Shown here one piece after another: positions 1 through 10,423 of a stretch of DNA of 45,945 nt (its first letter is position 1; every line of letters begins with the position of its first letter). The stretch is taken from positions 1 to 45,945 of the forward strand of contig JASMKO010000038.1 of NCBI GenBank assembly GCA_030749225.1, read 5' to 3'. The DNA is from Verrucomicrobiota bacterium (GTDB taxonomy: Bacteria; Verrucomicrobiota; Verrucomicrobiia; Limisphaerales; UBA1096). A program made the translations under genes and the position numbers. A model generated the notes under the pieces. It saw nothing but the letters and a program-made list of their open reading frames with translations, did no database searches and was not told where the DNA came from.

Positions 1-1026
1 GTGGTTATTCTGGACAGTGAAATGTCGGAAGAGGACAGCCTCGGCCTGGCCCGGGCGATCAAGGATGACCTGCTTTTCGCCGAATTGAAGTTGATCCTGA
101 TGACCCCGATGGGGGACGTTCCACCGCCTGCCGCCCTGCGATCCGCTGGCATCGATGACTGCCTCACCAAGCCTGTCAAGCAGTCCCGGTTGCTCGACGG
201 CATCACCCGCCTGCTCAACGGTAAAGCCGATTCCGCAGCCCGTTCTTCCGCTGATCAACATACTGTGGTCGAGGCCAAGCCGCTCAAGATATTGGTGGCG
301 GAAGACAACCAAGTGAACTGCAAGGTTTTGCTGCTGCAGCTGGGGCACCTCGGCTACACGGCGGACGCGGTGGCGAACGGGCGTGAGGCACTCGAGTCGA
401 TCCGCAAAACGCCCTACGATGTGGTGCTGATGGATTGCCACATGCCGGAGATGAACGGCTGCGAGGCCACCCGCGCCATCCGCAAACTCCCGGGCCGCAC
501 CCGGCAGACCCGCATCCTTGCGGTCACGGCGAACGCCGATCCGGACGAAAAGCGCAAATGCCTCGATGCCGGCATGGACGCCTACCTCATCAAGCCAATC
601 AATCTTGAGCAGCTTGACCAGGCGCTTGGAGGGATCGCCGGCGAAGTGGGTGCGGTGCGTGGGGAGGCCGACTCAGGCGATGCCGAATCCATTGCTGAGG
701 GGCTGCGTTCTTTTGGCGATGCCGCCGTAGTGTCCGAACTGATCGATCTTTTTTTAAAGGACGCCCCGGCGCGTCTGGCCCAGGCCCGGGCCGCGCTGGG
801 CGCCGGCGATGCCGCCGAATTTCTCGAAGCGGCCCACTCGCTCAAGGGCAGCGCCCGCAACCTTCGCGCAGAAAAGTTGGCAAAGGTGTGTGAGGCCATT
901 GAAAAAATGGGGAAAAGCGGGTCGTTGGATGGTGCCGACACCCTGCTTGGCCAAGCGGATGCGGAGCTTCAAAAAGTCACCACCCTGCTTGAGCAGCAAC
1001 AAAAGGCGCTTGGGCAAGCTGGCTAA
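1..1026 (+). CDS. Hybrid histidine kinase C-terminus (REC-REC-HPt), 5' partial
   Basis: The gene runs in from the left edge, so the GTG at base 1 is probably internal. The visible 341 residues hold the end of one receiver domain (Asp5 in ILDSEM; Lys57 in LTKP), a complete second receiver at about 94-212 (acidic pair Glu101-Asp102, phosphoacceptor Asp145 in VLMDCHMPEMNG, Lys198 in LIKP) and a C-terminal HPt domain at about 225-335 with phospho-His279 in AAHSLKGSARNL. This order is typical of BarA/TorS-type phosphorelay kinases; the sensor and kinase domains must lie outside the window. The HPt region contains a copy of the iterated palindrome at 945-956, read as LGQA, and a one-mismatch copy just before the stop. 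The stop overlaps that of the convergent membrane gene by 4 bp. The signal sensed and the output cannot be inferred. Confidence 0.9.
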   Translation: MVILDSEMSEEDSLGLARAIKDDLLFAELKLILMTPMGDVPPPAALRSAGIDDCLTKPVKQSRLLDGITRLLNGKADSAARSSADQHTVVEAKPLKILVAEDNQVNCKVLLLQLGHLGYTADAVANGREALESIRKTPYDVVLMDCHMPEMNGCEATRAIRKLPGRTRQTRILAVTANADPDEKRKCLDAGMDAYLIKPINLEQLDQALGGIAGEVGAVRGEADSGDAESIAEGLRSFGDAAVVSELIDLFLKDAPARLAQARAALGAGDAAEFLEAAHSLKGSARNLRAEKLAKVCEAIEKMGKSGSLDGADTLLGQADAELQKVTTLLEQQQKALGQAG

Positions 1027-1520
1027 AGCGTCCGCCTGCGCTGGAGCGCGAACCAGCCGCCCAGTCCGACGACGGCCGCCCATCCCGCGGCCCGTCCCCA
1101 CGGTGAGCCAAACACCACCGTTGCGTTGAACCACATGAACGCGATGAAGCCGTGCAATACCGCTCCCATCCAGGCTGGCCTTTTTTCGTGACTGCGCTTG
1201 GCCAGGCGCAGCCAAGTGGCATCCGCCAGCCAGACCACGGCAAAGGCGTAATTCAGGTAAAGTCCGACGCCGGTGTCGATGCCGGTGAGTTCCGCAGTCT
1301 GCGAAGCCGTGGCCGCCAACGCCCTGGCATGGCTCCAGCCGTGCGAGAAATGAAACGCGCAGGCCATGTGCACCAACAAGGCCGCCAAGCCAAGCGCCCA
1401 CCAAGCGGTGCCACTTGGCGTGTCGCGGCGCTCCCGGCCACGGCAACTAGCCAGCGCGAGCACGTACCCCGCGAAGGCGAGGAACGCCGTCAGCCGAATC
1501 GCCCAGTCGCCGCCGTCCAC
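1023..1520 (-). CDS. Small integral membrane protein of unknown function
   Basis: The frame encodes about 165 residues with four or five hydrophobic segments (for example LTAFLAFAGYVLALAS, ALGLAALLVHMACAF, LYLNYAFAVVWLADATWL and GFIAFMWFNATVVFG). Polar His/Ser residues lie between them (FHFSHGWSHARALAAT). I do not recognise a named family; similar short membrane proteins of unknown role occur in PVC bacteria as far as I recall. The open frame continues upstream to 1754, but that extension is Arg/Pro-rich and not protein-like, so I place the start at the GTG at 1520. No convincing ribosome site was found, so the start is uncertain. It converges with the kinase gene, overlapping it by 4 bp. Its upstream region is shared with the divergent pyrophosphatase gene. 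Confidence 0.55.
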   Translation of the reverse strand: MDGGDWAIRLTAFLAFAGYVLALASCRGRERRDTPSGTAWWALGLAALLVHMACAFHFSHGWSHARALAATASQTAELTGIDTGVGLYLNYAFAVVWLADATWLRLAKRSHEKRPAWMGAVLHGFIAFMWFNATVVFGSPWGRAAGWAAVVGLGGWFALQRRRTL

Positions 1521-1584
1521 GTCCTGGGCATAAATGAGCGGCCGACCGCTGGCGAGATTTTTTTGCGGCCGTCCGATTAACCCC

Positions 1585-1612
1585 TTGACGGGCGAAAAAA
1601 ATCGTTTAACTA
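1585..1612 (+). promoter_or_regulatory. Possible sigma70-type promoter upstream of hppA
   Basis: TTGACG at 1585-1590 is followed after 16 bases by TAACTA (1607-1612). The -35 is good and the -10 poor. It lies in an A/T-rich patch about 165 bp before the pyrophosphatase start, in the 257-bp gap between two divergent genes. Apart from this I see nothing definite in the gap. Confidence 0.2.
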
Positions 1613-1777
1613 ACGGGCGTGCGCGAGGAGGATTCGCCCCTTTCAACTCGATAAAACATGATGTACGGCCCCGATTCCGGGTCAACCATTTGCTTGTTCT
1701 GCCGCCCTGCGGCTTCGCGATTATTGCGCGTGGAACGGCGGGCGCTTTCCCCACGATTTCGATCCTGAAAAATAGAA

Positions 1778-3976
<2,199 letters not shown>

Positions 3977-4011
3977 AGGAAGCGGTCGGGCCGATCGACC
4001 GCGCCGCAGCC

Positions 4012-5013
4012 GTGACTGAACTGAGCAAACCATCCTTCAGCACGGAGATTCAACCGGCGGACACGCCCGGCGCGCTTGGCCAAGCGGCGGAGTTGCTGAG
4101 CCAAGGTCAGCTCGTCGCGTTGCCGACCGAGACCGTGTACGGCCTGGCTGCCGATGCCCGCTCGCACGAGGCCGTCAGCCGCATCTTCGAGGCCAAGGGC
4201 CGACCCGCGGGCAACCCGCTCATCATCCATGTAGATTCCGTGGGGATGGCCCGGGACTGCGTCGTCACCTGGCCGAGCGCTGCAGCTCAACTAGCCAAGG
4301 CATTCTGGCCCGGCCCGCTGTCGCTCGTGTTGCCCAAGGCAGACTTGATCCCAGACATCGTCACCGCCGGGGGCGTCACCGTGGCCGTTCGCTGTCCAGT
4401 TCATCCGGTGATGCGCGGTGTGTTGGCCAAGTGCAGCTTCCCGCTTGCGGCCCCCAGCGCGAACCGCTCGACCTGTCTGTCGCCGACACGTGCTGAGCAC
4501 GTCGTCGATCAACTCGGCGGCCGCATTCCGCTCGTGCTCGACGGCGGTGCGTGCGCCGTCGGTATCGAGTCAACCGTGCTCGACCTCACCGGCGTAACGC
4601 CAACCCTTCTGCGTCCAGGCTCGATCTCGCTTGGCCAACTGCAAGCGATCCTTGGCGCGGTTGAATCAGCCAGACCCGTCACCGACGCCGGGCCGGTCAA
4701 AAGCCCCGGTCAGCTCGCGCGCCACTACTCGCCAAGAGCGAAATTGGAACTCGGCGATGTACCAGCAGCCGCGATTGGCGAAGCAAGTGAAGGCACCCAT
4801 GTGATCGCCCGCGAGCCCGCCCCACCCGCTTGGCCAAGCGAGCGTTGGCACCAGTTGCCGGATAATCCAGAGGGCTTTGCGAGGGAACTGTACGACACAA
4901 TGCACCGCTGCGACCAGCATGGCGCGGAAATCATCCGGGTGCAGCCACTTCCCGATACAGACGAATGGGCTGCTCTCAGGGATCGCCTGACCCGCGCCTC
5001 CACGGGGAAGTAA
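4012..5013 (+). CDS. sua5: L-threonylcarbamoyladenylate synthase (TsaC/Sua5)
   Basis: The enzyme makes threonylcarbamoyl-AMP from threonine, bicarbonate and ATP, the first step of t6A formation at position 37 of ANN-decoding tRNAs. The YrdC domain spans about residues 18-210, with LPTETVYGLA, KGRPAGNPLIIHV and the SAN motif (AAPSANRS). At 333 residues it is the long Sua5 form: the C-terminal 100 residues begin with GQLARHYSP and match the Sua5 domain. The start is a GTG at 4012, 35 bp after the pyrophosphatase stop. Two exact iterated palindromes fall in the gene, 4074-4085 (read as LGQA) and 4828-4839 (read as AWPS), so the element is used in different frames of the same gene. Confidence 0.93.
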   Translation: MTELSKPSFSTEIQPADTPGALGQAAELLSQGQLVALPTETVYGLAADARSHEAVSRIFEAKGRPAGNPLIIHVDSVGMARDCVVTWPSAAAQLAKAFWPGPLSLVLPKADLIPDIVTAGGVTVAVRCPVHPVMRGVLAKCSFPLAAPSANRSTCLSPTRAEHVVDQLGGRIPLVLDGGACAVGIESTVLDLTGVTPTLLRPGSISLGQLQAILGAVESARPVTDAGPVKSPGQLARHYSPRAKLELGDVPAAAIGEASEGTHVIAREPAPPAWPSERWHQLPDNPEGFARELYDTMHRCDQHGAEIIRVQPLPDTDEWAALRDRLTRASTGK

Positions 5014-5024
5014 CCCATTGCTGC

Positions 5025-5058
5025 GCAAAAAATGCGGGCGCCCCTTTCGGGACGCCCG
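5025..5058 (-). terminator. Intrinsic terminator reading leftward
   Basis: A 10-bp stem with one mismatch lies at 5035-5044 and 5049-5058, with a TTTC loop. On the minus strand it is followed by six T residues (5027-5032 read in reverse). On the plus strand no T-run follows. It therefore best fits the end of the minus-strand run that includes the Nudix gene, although it lies about 320 bp past that gene's stop. It also separates that run from sua5. Confidence 0.6.
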
Positions 5059-5378
5059 TCAACCCAAACAACCAAACCAACCTCCTTTGACCGCAAAACG
5101 GCCATCTTAAGTCACAACGAACATTGACGTTGCGAACACCCACAATTGCGGGCATCAACAGCAGTGACGCACGATCAGGGTGAAATGTTCATTCTTTTTA
5201 TGGCTGATGACAAGCTCAGCGGGAAGGTACAGGTTTGGCGAGATCCCGACAGGCGTAGCAGAAAGTGCCGAAAAGACCTGAGCGATATTCTGCGCTTCAT
5301 CGAGGTTCACCCCAAACTCGAACCGACGCTCCCGCCCGACGTTTAGCAAAAAAATCAGTCAGGCTTGAACCGCAAGGA
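5059..5378. other. Gap with two ambiguous small reading frames
   Basis: No clear gene is seen here. A minus-strand frame (5155-5349, 64 residues, TTG start) sits 29 bp downstream of the Nudix gene and ahead of the leftward terminator, so it could be a last small gene of that operon. It has protein-like stretches such as PNLYLPAELVISHKKNEHF. An overlapping plus-strand frame (5146-5346, TTG start, internal ATGs) is equally open. Neither has a convincing ribosome site and I recognise neither. I would annotate no gene without comparative data. Confidence 0.3.
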
Positions 5379-5882
5379 CTAGCCGTTCTTGTTAAGTCGC
5401 CGCCAGATCAGTGTGAAGGCGGGGGCGAACTCGTGCGGGGATTGTGTCATCCAGTCGTTGATTTTTTCAGTTGAGAACCAGTCACCTTCTGAGATTTCCT
5501 CGGGGTCGAGGTTGAACGGGCCTTCGTGTTCGAGCCGGTACACCCAGCAGAATTCCTGTCCGGTTTCTTCACAGGCATCCACCTTGAACAACCGCTCCGG
5601 CACGGCGGCCAATGCGAGGCCGATTTCCTCTCGCGGCTCTCGCAGGGCGCATGCGTCGTACGTCTCGTCGGCGTCGACGTGGCCTGAGACGGACGAGTCC
5701 CATGTGCCGGGGAAGCAGTCTTTTTTCATCGAGCGCTTTTGCAAGAACAACTCGCCGGTGGTATTGAACACAAGCAGGTGAATTGCCCGGTGCATCAGGC
5801 CAAGCCGATGCACTTCGCCGCGTGGTTGTTGGCCGATAACCCGGTCTTTGGCATCGACAACGTCGAAAAGTTCTTCACTCAT
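5379..5882 (-). CDS. Nudix hydrolase, IDI/YfcD-like
   Basis: The protein has 167 residues from the ATG at 5882 (MSEELFDVVD). The Nudix box GHVDADETYDACALREP followed by REEIGL matches Gx5Ex7REUxEExGU, with Pro at the usual hydrophobic U position. The N-terminus (FDVVDAKDRVIG, then HRAIHLLVF, then LFLQKRSMKKDCFPGTWD) is the pattern of isopentenyl-diphosphate isomerase-like and YfcD-like Nudix proteins, so the substrate is probably a diphosphate compound. The catalytic Cys expected of a true isomerase is not obvious, so I do not call it IDI. The open frame extends to 5984, but that part encodes a palindromic repeat and is not coding. The gene is last in the minus-strand run from the M20 peptidase. 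Confidence 0.85.
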   Translation of the reverse strand: MSEELFDVVDAKDRVIGQQPRGEVHRLGLMHRAIHLLVFNTTGELFLQKRSMKKDCFPGTWDSSVSGHVDADETYDACALREPREEIGLALAAVPERLFKVDACEETGQEFCWVYRLEHEGPFNLDPEEISEGDWFSTEKINDWMTQSPHEFAPAFTLIWRRLNKNG

Positions 5883-5932
5883 GAAATAATGTGTTTTTGG
5901 ACACGGCAATCTCGATAAACCAAGCAACGGTT

Positions 5933-5980
5933 TCTCTCTCATCCGGCCTGCGGCAACTTTCTCCCTCAAGGGAGAAGGAA
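5933..5980. repeat. REP-like intergenic palindrome
   Basis: Between rsmA and the Nudix gene lies TTCTCCCT-CA-AGGGAGAA (5959-5976), a perfect 8-bp inverted repeat, next to a GCCGGATGAGAG-type tail on the minus strand. This layout is common among dispersed intergenic repeats of many bacteria. Only one copy is seen in this window, so its repeat nature is inferred from resemblance. Confidence 0.45.
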
Positions 5981-6817
5981 TCAAGCGAGGCGCGCTTGGG
6001 CAAGGTGTTTTGTCAATTCGGCGAATTGTTCGAGGGTGATGCGTTCGGCGCGGATTGATTCGTCGAGACCCAGCGCCCCGAATGCCGCGGTCACGTCGGC
6101 TTCATGCCAGTCCCGCTTGAGAAGTTTCATCATTTTTTTGCGGCGCTCAGCGAAGACGCGCTTGACGATTTTTTTGAAAACCGGGCACAGCTCTTGCGGC
6201 AGCAGCGGGGTTTCGCGGCGTAGCAACTCGATGCAGCCGGAGTCGACGTTTGGCTCGGGGTAGAATGAGCCGCGCGGGATCACGAACGATTCGCTGAGCA
6301 CGTAATGCAGGCCAATCAACAGTGTGAGCACTCCGTACTCTTTCGTGGCTGGCTGGGCGAGGAGGCGCTGCACGACCTCGAGTTGCAGCGTCACGATCAT
6401 GGTGCTTGGCCGGCCCGGCGAGGCGGCAAGATCGATAAGCAGCGGGGAGGCGATCGAGTACGGTAGGTTGGCGACGAGCTTGTGGCTCGACCAGTCGAAC
6501 TCCGCTTTGCGGACGAGCTTCATCGCATCGGCGTGTTGAAGGGTGAAGTTGTCGCGTTCGCCGATCCGATCGCTGAGCTGTTTGACGAGCCGGAGATCGG
6601 CCTCGATGGCGGTGACGTGATCGGCGGTGTCGAGCAGCAGTTCGGTCAGCGGACCAAGTCCGGGGCCGACCTCGATCACTTGATCGGCACCGTTGAGCTT
6701 GGCCAAGCCGACGATTTTGCGAAGCTGATTCTGATCGTGCATGAAGGTTTGGCCAAGCGATCGGGTTAGGAGGATGTCCTTGTCGTTGAGGAGGTTGCGA
6801 ATCTCGGTGAGGTTCAT
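5981..6817 (-). CDS. rsmA: 16S rRNA dimethyladenosine transferase RsmA (KsgA)
   Basis: The enzyme uses SAM to dimethylate the two adjacent adenosines near the 3' end of 16S rRNA during late 30S maturation. The 278-residue protein has the SAM motif VIEVGPGLGPLT at 47-58, the acidic IEAD at 71-74 and the catalytic NLPY at 117-120. The N-terminal LGQTFMHD corresponds to the usual LGQNFL segment. The ATG overlaps the aminotransferase stop as ATGA (6814-6817), so translation is probably coupled. An exact iterated palindrome sits at 6697-6708, read as LAK. Confidence 0.96.
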   Translation of the reverse strand: MNLTEIRNLLNDKDILLTRSLGQTFMHDQNQLRKIVGLAKLNGADQVIEVGPGLGPLTELLLDTADHVTAIEADLRLVKQLSDRIGERDNFTLQHADAMKLVRKAEFDWSSHKLVANLPYSIASPLLIDLAASPGRPSTMIVTLQLEVVQRLLAQPATKEYGVLTLLIGLHYVLSESFVIPRGSFYPEPNVDSGCIELLRRETPLLPQELCPVFKKIVKRVFAERRKKMMKLLKRDWHEADVTAAFGALGLDESIRAERITLEQFAELTKHLAQARLA

Positions 6818-8115
6818 GCAAAGGCTTCCTCCAGCGCCTGGCCAAGCGCGCGGATTAGTTTTTGAATGTGTGACTTCCCGACCGTGAGCGGCGGCGTGAA
6901 TGCCACGATGTTCGGCGGATCGCCTTCCGGCAGCAGGATGAATCCGTCGTGCAACAGTCGCTTGATCACGCCGCTAGCTATGTCGGTGGCGGGCGAGCCG
7001 TCGTTGTGGAACAACTCGAGCGCGAGCATCAAGCCAAGACCGCGCGGTTGGCAGCGCGCTTCGCCAATCCGATTGGCCAAGCGCTGGAGTTCGTCGAGAA
7101 ACAGTTCGCCCATCTCAGCGCTGCGCCTGGGCAGGTCGCGTGATGCCAGTTCGCGCAGCGACGCCAGCGCCATGGCGCAGCCGACCGGGTGGCCGAGGAA
7201 CGTGCTGGTGTGGATCGCCTCACCGGTGGACTGCGGCCAGGCGCGATCCATCACGTCGGCGCGCCCCACGCAGGCCGAGAGTGGGAAGCCGCCGGTGAGT
7301 GCCTTCCCGAGGCAGAGGATATCTGGCGTCACGCCGAAGTGCTCGCTGGCAAACCAGTGCCCGGTACGGCCGAGGCCGGTGTAGACCTCGTCACAGATCA
7401 GCAGCGCGCCGTTTTGCTGGCACACTTTGCGGAGAAGCTTCAGGAACCCGGCGGGCGGGATGTTCGTGCCGCCGCGGCCTTGGATCGGCTCGGCCAAAAT
7501 CGCGCCGACCTTCTGTTTGCGAAACTCGGCAGCCAAGCGCGTCTCGAGCCTCGCCAAGTCGGCAGGTGCACGGGGAAACGGTACAAAGCTGGCGAACGCG
7601 CCGATTTGGCGGCGGAATGGCGATCGGAAATCACCGCGCCAAGTAGCGTTGAGTGCGCCATAGCCTAGGCCGTGGTAGGCGTCCTCGAACGCGATGATGC
7701 GCGAGCGGCCGGTGGCGAGATGGGCGGTCTTGAGTGCGGCCTCGACCGCCTCGAAGCCTGAGCTGCAAAAGATCGTTTTGCCGGTGCGCTTGGCCAAGCG
7801 CTCGAAGGTAATCCGGCTGAGTTCGCGGGCCAGCTCGGCCTTAAGCGTGGGGGGGTGAATATCGCCCATCGCGTGCAGCAGCTTGGCCATTTGGCGCTGG
7901 CCCGCGGCGACGATCCGGGGATTGGCGTGGCCGGCGGCCGCGACGGCGAAGGCTCCAGTGAAGTCGAGATAGTCGCGGCCGTCAGCGTCCCAGACGCGCA
8001 TGCCCCTAGCCCGCTCCCAGACGATCGGCCAACTGCCGTCCGGCTCGATGAACGTGATGTTGCGTGACTCGTATCGGCCCAATAGCGCGATGGTTTTGTC
8101 GGCCTTTTTTTTCAC
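6814..8115 (-). CDS. Class III PLP-dependent aminotransferase
   Basis: This 433-residue fold-type I aminotransferase belongs to the acetylornithine/ornithine/4-aminobutyrate group. PLP-site features are the SSGFEAVEAALK segment (119-130), Asp242 in ICDEVYTGLGRTG and Lys271 in LGKALTGGFPLSA, which should form the Schiff base. The substrate cannot be fixed: the neighbours (rsmA and queE) are housekeeping genes and no arginine, lysine or biotin pathway gene is next to it. It starts at an ATG 3 bp after the queE stop and overlaps rsmA by 4 bp, so it is in the same transcription unit. The copy of the iterated palindrome at 7788-7799 is read as LAKR. Confidence 0.88.
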   Translation of the reverse strand: MKKKADKTIALLGRYESRNITFIEPDGSWPIVWERARGMRVWDADGRDYLDFTGAFAVAAAGHANPRIVAAGQRQMAKLLHAMGDIHPPTLKAELARELSRITFERLAKRTGKTIFCSSGFEAVEAALKTAHLATGRSRIIAFEDAYHGLGYGALNATWRGDFRSPFRRQIGAFASFVPFPRAPADLARLETRLAAEFRKQKVGAILAEPIQGRGGTNIPPAGFLKLLRKVCQQNGALLICDEVYTGLGRTGHWFASEHFGVTPDILCLGKALTGGFPLSACVGRADVMDRAWPQSTGEAIHTSTFLGHPVGCAMALASLRELASRDLPRRSAEMGELFLDELQRLANRIGEARCQPRGLGLMLALELFHNDGSPATDIASGVIKRLLHDGFILLPEGDPPNIVAFTPPLTVGKSHIQKLIRALGQALEEAFA

Positions 8116-8118
8116 GGC

Positions 8119-8847
8119 TCAAACACCTTGTTCATCGGGCGGCCAGATGAACTTGTGCATCTGCAATTGGTAACGCACGCGCAGCTTGTCGCGGATGATG
8201 CACTCGACGAGTTCGCGGCGCGTGATTGGCGTGTGATCGGCCGGTGCAGGCTTCAGCGACTCGTCCTGTTGTTGCGACTGAAGCGGTGCCACCCACGAGA
8301 ACAGCACGGGGCAGCGTTCGCTGAGACGGTACTCGGTAAGTTGCGCCTTGGCCCAATCATAATCCTCCGCCGTGCCAAGGACGAACTTGACCTCGTCGCT
8401 TGGCTTGAGGAGGGTGATGTTGTTGGCGAACATTTTTTCTGCTTCGCCGCTGCTGGGGCATTTCCAGTCCATGATGTGCCGCACACGCGGGTCGCTCGCG
8501 CCGATGTCGTGCGCGCCGCTGGTCTCGACCAGCACGGTCACGTCCATGTCGCAGAGGCGACGCATCAGCGTGTGCACGTTTTTTTGCAGCAACGGCTCGC
8601 CGCCGGTGATCTCGACGAGCGGCAGCGTGTCGCCTGTCTCGCCGGCGAAGTCGCATTGTTTTTGGAGTTCGGCGATAATCTCATCGATGGTCATCGATTG
8701 GCCGCCGGTGAAGGCGTACGCGGTGTCGCAGTAGGAGCAGCGGAGGTCGCAGCCGGTGAGCCGGACGAAGGCACACGGCAACCCGGCAAAGGTGCTCTCG
8801 CCCTGGAGGCTCAGGTAGATTTCGTGAACCAGCAGCGAGTCGGCCAT
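8119..8847 (-). CDS. queE: 7-carboxy-7-deazaguanine synthase QueE
   Basis: A radical-SAM enzyme of queuosine (7-deazapurine) biosynthesis that contracts the ring of 6-carboxytetrahydropterin to 7-carboxy-7-deazaguanine. The 242-residue protein starts EIYLSLQGESTFAGLPCAFVR, the usual QueE opening. It has the CX3CX2C cluster at Cys33, Cys37 and Cys40 (CDLRCSYCDTAY) and EITGGEPLLQ further on. No other que gene lies in the window. It is packed between the M20 peptidase (2 bp upstream) and the aminotransferase (3 bp downstream). Confidence 0.95.
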   Translation of the reverse strand: MADSLLVHEIYLSLQGESTFAGLPCAFVRLTGCDLRCSYCDTAYAFTGGQSMTIDEIIAELQKQCDFAGETGDTLPLVEITGGEPLLQKNVHTLMRRLCDMDVTVLVETSGAHDIGASDPRVRHIMDWKCPSSGEAEKMFANNITLLKPSDEVKFVLGTAEDYDWAKAQLTEYRLSERCPVLFSWVAPLQSQQQDESLKPAPADHTPITRRELVECIIRDKLRVRYQLQMHKFIWPPDEQGV

Positions 8848-8849
8848 GG

Positions 8850-10220
8850 TTATGCCTTGGCGAGGTTTGTCCAGAGGTTCGCGCTCATCCAGATGCCGCG
8901 CGTGAACGCCTCAAGATCTATTTTTTCGTTGGGAGAATGGAGGTTGTCGTCCGGCAGCGCGAGGCCAAGCAGGTAGGTGTCGACTTTTAAAATCCGGGCA
9001 AAATGCTCGACAATCGGGATCGATCCGCCTTCGCGTAGCAGCACCGGGTTGTGACCGAACGCGGCCTTGAGGGAATCGAGTGCGGCCTTGGCCAATGGGC
9101 CGGTTGGCGAGACAACGTACGGGTCGGCGACGTGCCCCAGATCGACCGTCATCCGCATCGTCGGTGGGCAAAGTGCTTTGAGATGACACGCCACGAGTCG
9201 AAGAATTTTCGCGGCGTCCTGGTTGGGCACAAGGCGCATGGTAATCTTGGCGCTGGCTGAGCATGGCACGATGGTTTTGCTGCCCTCGCCCTGGTAGCCG
9301 CTGGTGAGGCCGTTGATCTCGAAAGTCGGCCGCGCACCGCGCTGCTCATTGGCCGTGAAGCCTTTTTCGCCAAAGAGCGACTTCACGCCGAGCAGCTTTT
9401 TGTACTTGGCCTCGCTGTACGGGACACGGGCGAGTTGCCGCCGCTCGTAGGCGGTGAGCTTGGCGACATCGTCGTAAAAACCGGGCACGGTGATGCGGCC
9501 GTTATTATCGATCATCCCGCCGAGCAGTTGGCTCAGCGCCATGCCGGGATTCTTGACTGAGCCGCCGTAGATGCCGGAATGCAGGTCGCGATCAGGGCCG
9601 TCGAGCCGAACCTCGAGCGCCGCGACGCCGCGCAGTGCGTACGTGAGTGCTGGGTGCTTAAGGTCCGGCATGCCGGTGTCGGACACCACGACGCCGTCGC
9701 ACTTGAGGTCGCACTTGTTCTGCTTGAGAAACTTGACCAGTGCCTCGCCGCCGACTTCTTCCTCGCCCTCGACCACGAACGTCAAGTCACACGGCAGCTC
9801 GGTGCCGGTTTTGAGATAAGCCTCGACCGCCTTGAGGTGGGCAAAGTGCTGGCCCTTGTTGTCGCTGGCGCCGCGCGCGTAAAGGTTGCCTCCGCGAAGG
9901 GTCGGCTCGAACGGCGGACTGTCCCACAGTTCGAGCGGCTCGGGTGGCTGCACATCGTAGTGGCCGTATACGAGAAAGTGCGGCTTGGTGCTGTTGCGCG
10001 TTCGCGGCGTGGCGGCGGTGACAATCGGGTGGCCGGCGGTCCGGTATACGCGCGACTTGAGGCCAAGCGACTTAGTATGGTCGGCCAACCAACGGGCGCA
10101 GTCGGTCATGTCTTTTTTGTGCGCGCTCTGTGCCGAGACGCTCGGGAAGCGCAGATAGTCGACCAGTTCGTCGATGAACCGCTGCCGGCTGGTGTCAATG
10201 TATTGCTTTAGTTGTTTCAC
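8850..10220 (-). CDS. M20-family metallodipeptidase
   Basis: A zinc dipeptidase of the M20/ArgE/DapE family, probably cytosolic, 456 residues from the GTG at 10220 (read MKQLKQYIDTSRQRF). Zn-site motifs are His87 in VYGHYDVQPPEP, bridging Asp120 in ARGASDNKG, the EGEEEVGG block at 151-158, Asp181 in VVSDTGMP and a C-terminal EHFAR His. The open frame continues to 10397, but that stretch is Arg-rich and holds an intergenic iterated palindrome, so I reject the longer start. It is first in the minus-strand run through queE, the aminotransferase, rsmA and the Nudix gene, and divergent from the DUF3352-like gene. Confidence 0.92.
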   Translation of the reverse strand: MKQLKQYIDTSRQRFIDELVDYLRFPSVSAQSAHKKDMTDCARWLADHTKSLGLKSRVYRTAGHPIVTAATPRTRNSTKPHFLVYGHYDVQPPEPLELWDSPPFEPTLRGGNLYARGASDNKGQHFAHLKAVEAYLKTGTELPCDLTFVVEGEEEVGGEALVKFLKQNKCDLKCDGVVVSDTGMPDLKHPALTYALRGVAALEVRLDGPDRDLHSGIYGGSVKNPGMALSQLLGGMIDNNGRITVPGFYDDVAKLTAYERRQLARVPYSEAKYKKLLGVKSLFGEKGFTANEQRGARPTFEINGLTSGYQGEGSKTIVPCSASAKITMRLVPNQDAAKILRLVACHLKALCPPTMRMTVDLGHVADPYVVSPTGPLAKAALDSLKAAFGHNPVLLREGGSIPIVEHFARILKVDTYLLGLALPDDNLHSPNEKIDLEAFTRGIWMSANLWTNLAKA

Positions 10221-10234
10221 GGATGGGAGTCGGC

Positions 10235-10246
10235 GCTTGGCCAAGC
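10235..10246. repeat. Iterated palindrome, intergenic copy
   Basis: GCTTGGCCAAGC is perfect over 12 bp and lies 15 bp upstream of the M20 gene start, in the 203-bp gap between two divergent genes. The rest of the gap shows no clear promoter. Confidence 0.85.
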
Positions 10247-10423
10247 GGCTCCGGCAGGTTGATCCAGCCGGCAGCCAGATTATGCCGCTCCGCCGGGCAT
10301 CGCAACTCCGTCCCAAGGGCCGGGGAGTAGACTTTTTGGCTGACACCGGGCGTAACCTTCGGCAGATTTGGCGTGTAACACCATTTTCGGGGTACACTCC
10401 CCTCAGTTGCCATTCCTGTCGTC

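Noticed and set aside
754..1446. Long minus-strand frame of 230 codons
   Set aside because: Antisense shadow of the kinase and membrane genes, rich in Arg/His/Gly, with no domain; typical of high-GC DNA.
10368..10398. TTGGCG and TACACT as a promoter of the DUF3352-like gene
   Set aside because: The spacer is 19 bases and both hexamers match poorly.
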